Assembly: GCA_028684915.1 (NCBI GenBank) | Contig: JAQUEZ010000081.1 | Coordinates: 1-24,631, forward strand | Direction of reading: 5' to 3' | From: Desulfobulbus sp. | GTDB taxonomy: Bacteria > Desulfobacterota > Desulfobulbia > Desulfobulbales > Desulfobulbaceae | DNA length: 24,631 bases | Shown: positions 22,673 through 24,631 of the stretch, one piece after another | Position numbering within the stretch: position 1 is the first letter of the stretch | How the letters are laid out: every line of letters starts with the position of its first letter | Notes under the pieces: model-generated | What the model saw: only the letters and a program-made list of their open reading frames with translations | Database searches by the model: none | Told to the model about the DNA's origin: nothing | Program-made: the position numbers and the translations under genes

Positions 22673-24427
22673 TTACTGACGGGGAGTAGGTTGCGCGTAA
22701 CTCGTCGGTCCCTGCTCGTACCCTACTTGTTTCAACCACCAGGACGGGTAAAACACCGCTTGGGCGATACCGTCTGGGGTATTGAGATAACCATCATTGT
22801 AGCGCACATAGAGTTGCTCCGACAGTGCCCACCAATCTTTCAGCACTTCCTCGGTTAGCCGCTTAGAAGTATCAGTCAGAAGCGCCTGGGCTGCGACACG
22901 ATCTCCCTTGTTCCATAAAACCAGGGCCTTGGATTCCAACTCTTTCTGGCTACCAAAGAACGAGCTTTCATGCCGGTCACGCACCGACCGTATATCCTTA
23001 ATCATAAACGAGTACTTGAGTTGGGCCTGATTGGCCACGTAGTTGAGTGCGGTCCACATGCTGCCCCGATCAAGTTTGAGAATGTTACTGGTTTGGATAG
23101 GTTTGGGCAGATTTGTTTCCCCGGCATAATAGGGTATGAATACCGCGGTGGCAGGACGATCGGGCCCGAACCAGGTCAAGCCGCCGATTGCTGCGGGCAG
23201 CCAGTCCCGTGACTGGTTCACGTAGGAATAGACACAGCGGTAGATATTGAGCGGTCGTTCGAATGCACCATTGACCGTGGAGAGATTTCCCTCCTTGGTG
23301 GCAAGCGACTCAGCCCCGCCCTCAAAACGGTCAGGGTCGCCGAAAGGCCCGGCGGCCAGACCTTGGGTAAGATCAAACTCGGTGCCCTCATAATTATCCC
23401 GGTGGATGGAAAAAATATCTGTCACGCTGAGTTTTTGGTCGGGCTTGATGGCAAAGGGATACATGCGGGTGAAAGGTCCATCCACCCATGCGGGGAGATT
23501 CAGGGACGGGGCAACCAGAGATTGTACCCGCCATACCCGCCGGAGGGAATAATATGGGTGATGAAATTCACCGTCGCCGTAAACACTGGTCCAGTCCAGC
23601 GGACCGTCAGCAGGTTTCCACCAACCTTTGTCCTGGGCTACCTTAAAAATGTTGGCCGAATAAATCATATCCGGGGAATCGATTTTCACCTCGCGGATAC
23701 GGAACTGGTTGGCCGCGACAAAGAAAGAGTCGTCCGGTACACGTTGGGCAATCCAGACGCCTGAGGTCCCGTTCATATCGTCACCGCTCATCTCCATGAC
23801 CCACCCCTCACCGGGATCGGCCACCAACAGGGTCTCACCCGTGCCGTAGTACCCATATTCCTCAATGAGTTCTCCCATAAGAGCAATTGCCTCACGAGCA
23901 GTTTTGCTGCGCTCCAAGGCAACTCGAGAAAGTTCGGCCGAATAAAAAATACGTTTGCCCGGCTCAGGCTCGGGAGTCACCTTAGCCTTGTCTGTGCACT
24001 CGCCGATAGACACCTGGTGCTCGTTCATAATGCCGTAGTTGCCGTCAAAATAGGCATAAGTATGCGCCACCTGTGGAATATATCCCAGCGGCAGGCTCTT
24101 GGGATCACCTTCCTCTTGATCGGTCCCATAGGCTGGGGCACGCGAGGCATCAACAATGCGGTGACTTACCGTACCGCCCCACTGCGGTCTAAAGTCGAGT
24201 GCGCAATGGGAATAATAGACCGGCCGAAGAGTGCCAGGCTCCCAGTCCTTGGCGGGCACGTAGATCAAACGGGCATCGTTTAGACCATCGTCCGAGTGCG
24301 AAATCAGCACCGATCCATCTATCGAGGCCTTTTTGCCTACCAAGATAGTGGTACACGCGAAGACGGATGAAGCCGATACAAAGATCAGAAAGCTGAAAAA
24401 CGCTAAGCAAATGTGTTTATAATTCAT
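22673..24427 (-). CDS. Secreted C69-family dipeptidase
   Basis: A 584-residue peptidase of family C69/U34 (PepD-like, N-terminal-nucleophile hydrolase). Residues 1-24 form a signal peptide ending S-S-V-F-A, directly before Cys25-T-T. That cysteine would be exposed at the N-terminus on cleavage and is the expected nucleophile, so export and activation may be the same cut. Further family marks are S-H-S-D-D (43-47) and N-E-H-Q-V-S-I-G-E. The enzyme likely trims dipeptides in the periplasm or outside the cell. Its length, with a helical C-terminal extension, exceeds cytosolic PepD (about 470). The ribosome binding site is weak (TGGAAAA). A solo repeat end lies 20 bp upstream of the ATG. Confidence 0.92.
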   Translation of the reverse strand: MNYKHICLAFFSFLIFVSASSVFACTTILVGKKASIDGSVLISHSDDGLNDARLIYVPAKDWEPGTLRPVYYSHCALDFRPQWGGTVSHRIVDASRAPAYGTDQEEGDPKSLPLGYIPQVAHTYAYFDGNYGIMNEHQVSIGECTDKAKVTPEPEPGKRIFYSAELSRVALERSKTAREAIALMGELIEEYGYYGTGETLLVADPGEGWVMEMSGDDMNGTSGVWIAQRVPDDSFFVAANQFRIREVKIDSPDMIYSANIFKVAQDKGWWKPADGPLDWTSVYGDGEFHHPYYSLRRVWRVQSLVAPSLNLPAWVDGPFTRMYPFAIKPDQKLSVTDIFSIHRDNYEGTEFDLTQGLAAGPFGDPDRFEGGAESLATKEGNLSTVNGAFERPLNIYRCVYSYVNQSRDWLPAAIGGLTWFGPDRPATAVFIPYYAGETNLPKPIQTSNILKLDRGSMWTALNYVANQAQLKYSFMIKDIRSVRDRHESSFFGSQKELESKALVLWNKGDRVAAQALLTDTSKRLTEEVLKDWWALSEQLYVRYNDGYLNTPDGIAQAVFYPSWWLKQVGYEQGPTSYAQPTPRQ

Positions 24428-24446
24428 AGTTTTCCATTTTTTAGGG

Positions 24447-24463
24447 TTTTTACGAGGCCATCA
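24447..24463 (-). repeat. Solo end of the TGATGG...TCGTAAAAA repeat family
   Basis: On the minus strand this reads TGATGGCCTCGTAAAAA, identical to the first 17 bases of the ~102 bp repeat at 15458. No matching body or terminal hairpin follows: the peptidase start codon is 20 bp away. Confidence 0.6.
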
Positions 24464-24501
24464 AATTTATTTTCCGGGGTCATGCCTAGAATAGCACACT
24501 T

Positions 24502-24562
24502 TCCAACGAATAAGGTTAGATTTTGAGAGCGCAGCGAACCAAAATCTGAACCGTTTGTTGGA
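24502..24562. repeat. 61 bp imperfect inverted repeat
   Basis: TCCAAC...AAGGTTAGATTTTG pairs with CAAAATCTGAACC...GTTGGA with a short loop and small bulges. It could be another interspersed element or a terminator for a gene beyond the window. No gene can be called in 24563-24631. Confidence 0.5.
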
Positions 24563-24631
24563 CAAGCCCGGTGGTCCTCTATAGAAAAGAGCTTTTTGGT
24601 GCCGAGGGATTGAATCAGGCGGTGGGGTGGT

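Overview
This window looks like a chromosomal segment from a sulfate-reducing deltaproteobacterium (Desulfobacterota, Desulfobulbaceae-like). The main evidence is a TunR-type regulator, a XerC/D-like domain fused to two TOBE/Mop domains, which is known from sulfate reducers. Crowded, repeat-rich intergenic regions and the gene content fit the same picture, but the taxon is an inference.

Left part (1-6.5 kb): the 3' end of a MOT1-like molybdate/sulfate transporter, a 729 bp repeat-filled gap, and the TunR-like regulator. A LysR regulator is divergent from leuC, followed by leuD in the same direction. Together leuC and leuD make isopropylmalate isomerase; leuA and leuB are not here. An inverted pair of short repeats sits between leuC and leuD, and a repeat element starts on the leuD stop codon.

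Middle (6.5-15.5 kb): a minus-strand pair of an M18 aminopeptidase and a SprA-related putative metalloprotease, a DUF533/TerB-like protein with polyproline runs, and a GYF-AIM24 fusion protein. After about 1 kb without a convincing gene comes a translationally overlapping pair: a small SET-domain methyltransferase and a fold-type III PLP decarboxylase with non-standard active-site motifs. This pair is the most unusual coding content here. A PAS-AAA+-Fis sigma-54 activator converges on it.

Right part (15.9-24.6 kb): mutY, a TIGR03790-family secreted protein, an AmpG-like muropeptide permease, cysS, an orphan MEMO-like protein, a tRNA-Gln(CUG) with clear promoter and terminator, and a secreted C69-family dipeptidase.

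The intergenic DNA carries several interspersed repeat families. (i) A 163-164 bp element with four full copies and one truncated copy; it begins TGATGGCGTCGTAAAAA, has a long internal hairpin and ends in a 9 bp hairpin. (ii) A roughly 102 bp relative with the same design, two copies plus a solo end. (iii) A 156 bp MITE-like element with 16 bp inverted ends, nested inside one 163 bp copy and flanked by an 8 bp target duplication. (iv) Six copies of a roughly 30 bp GAGATTTCTC...TCGAAATGACA repeat. (v) REP-like ACGC-GCGT palindromes.
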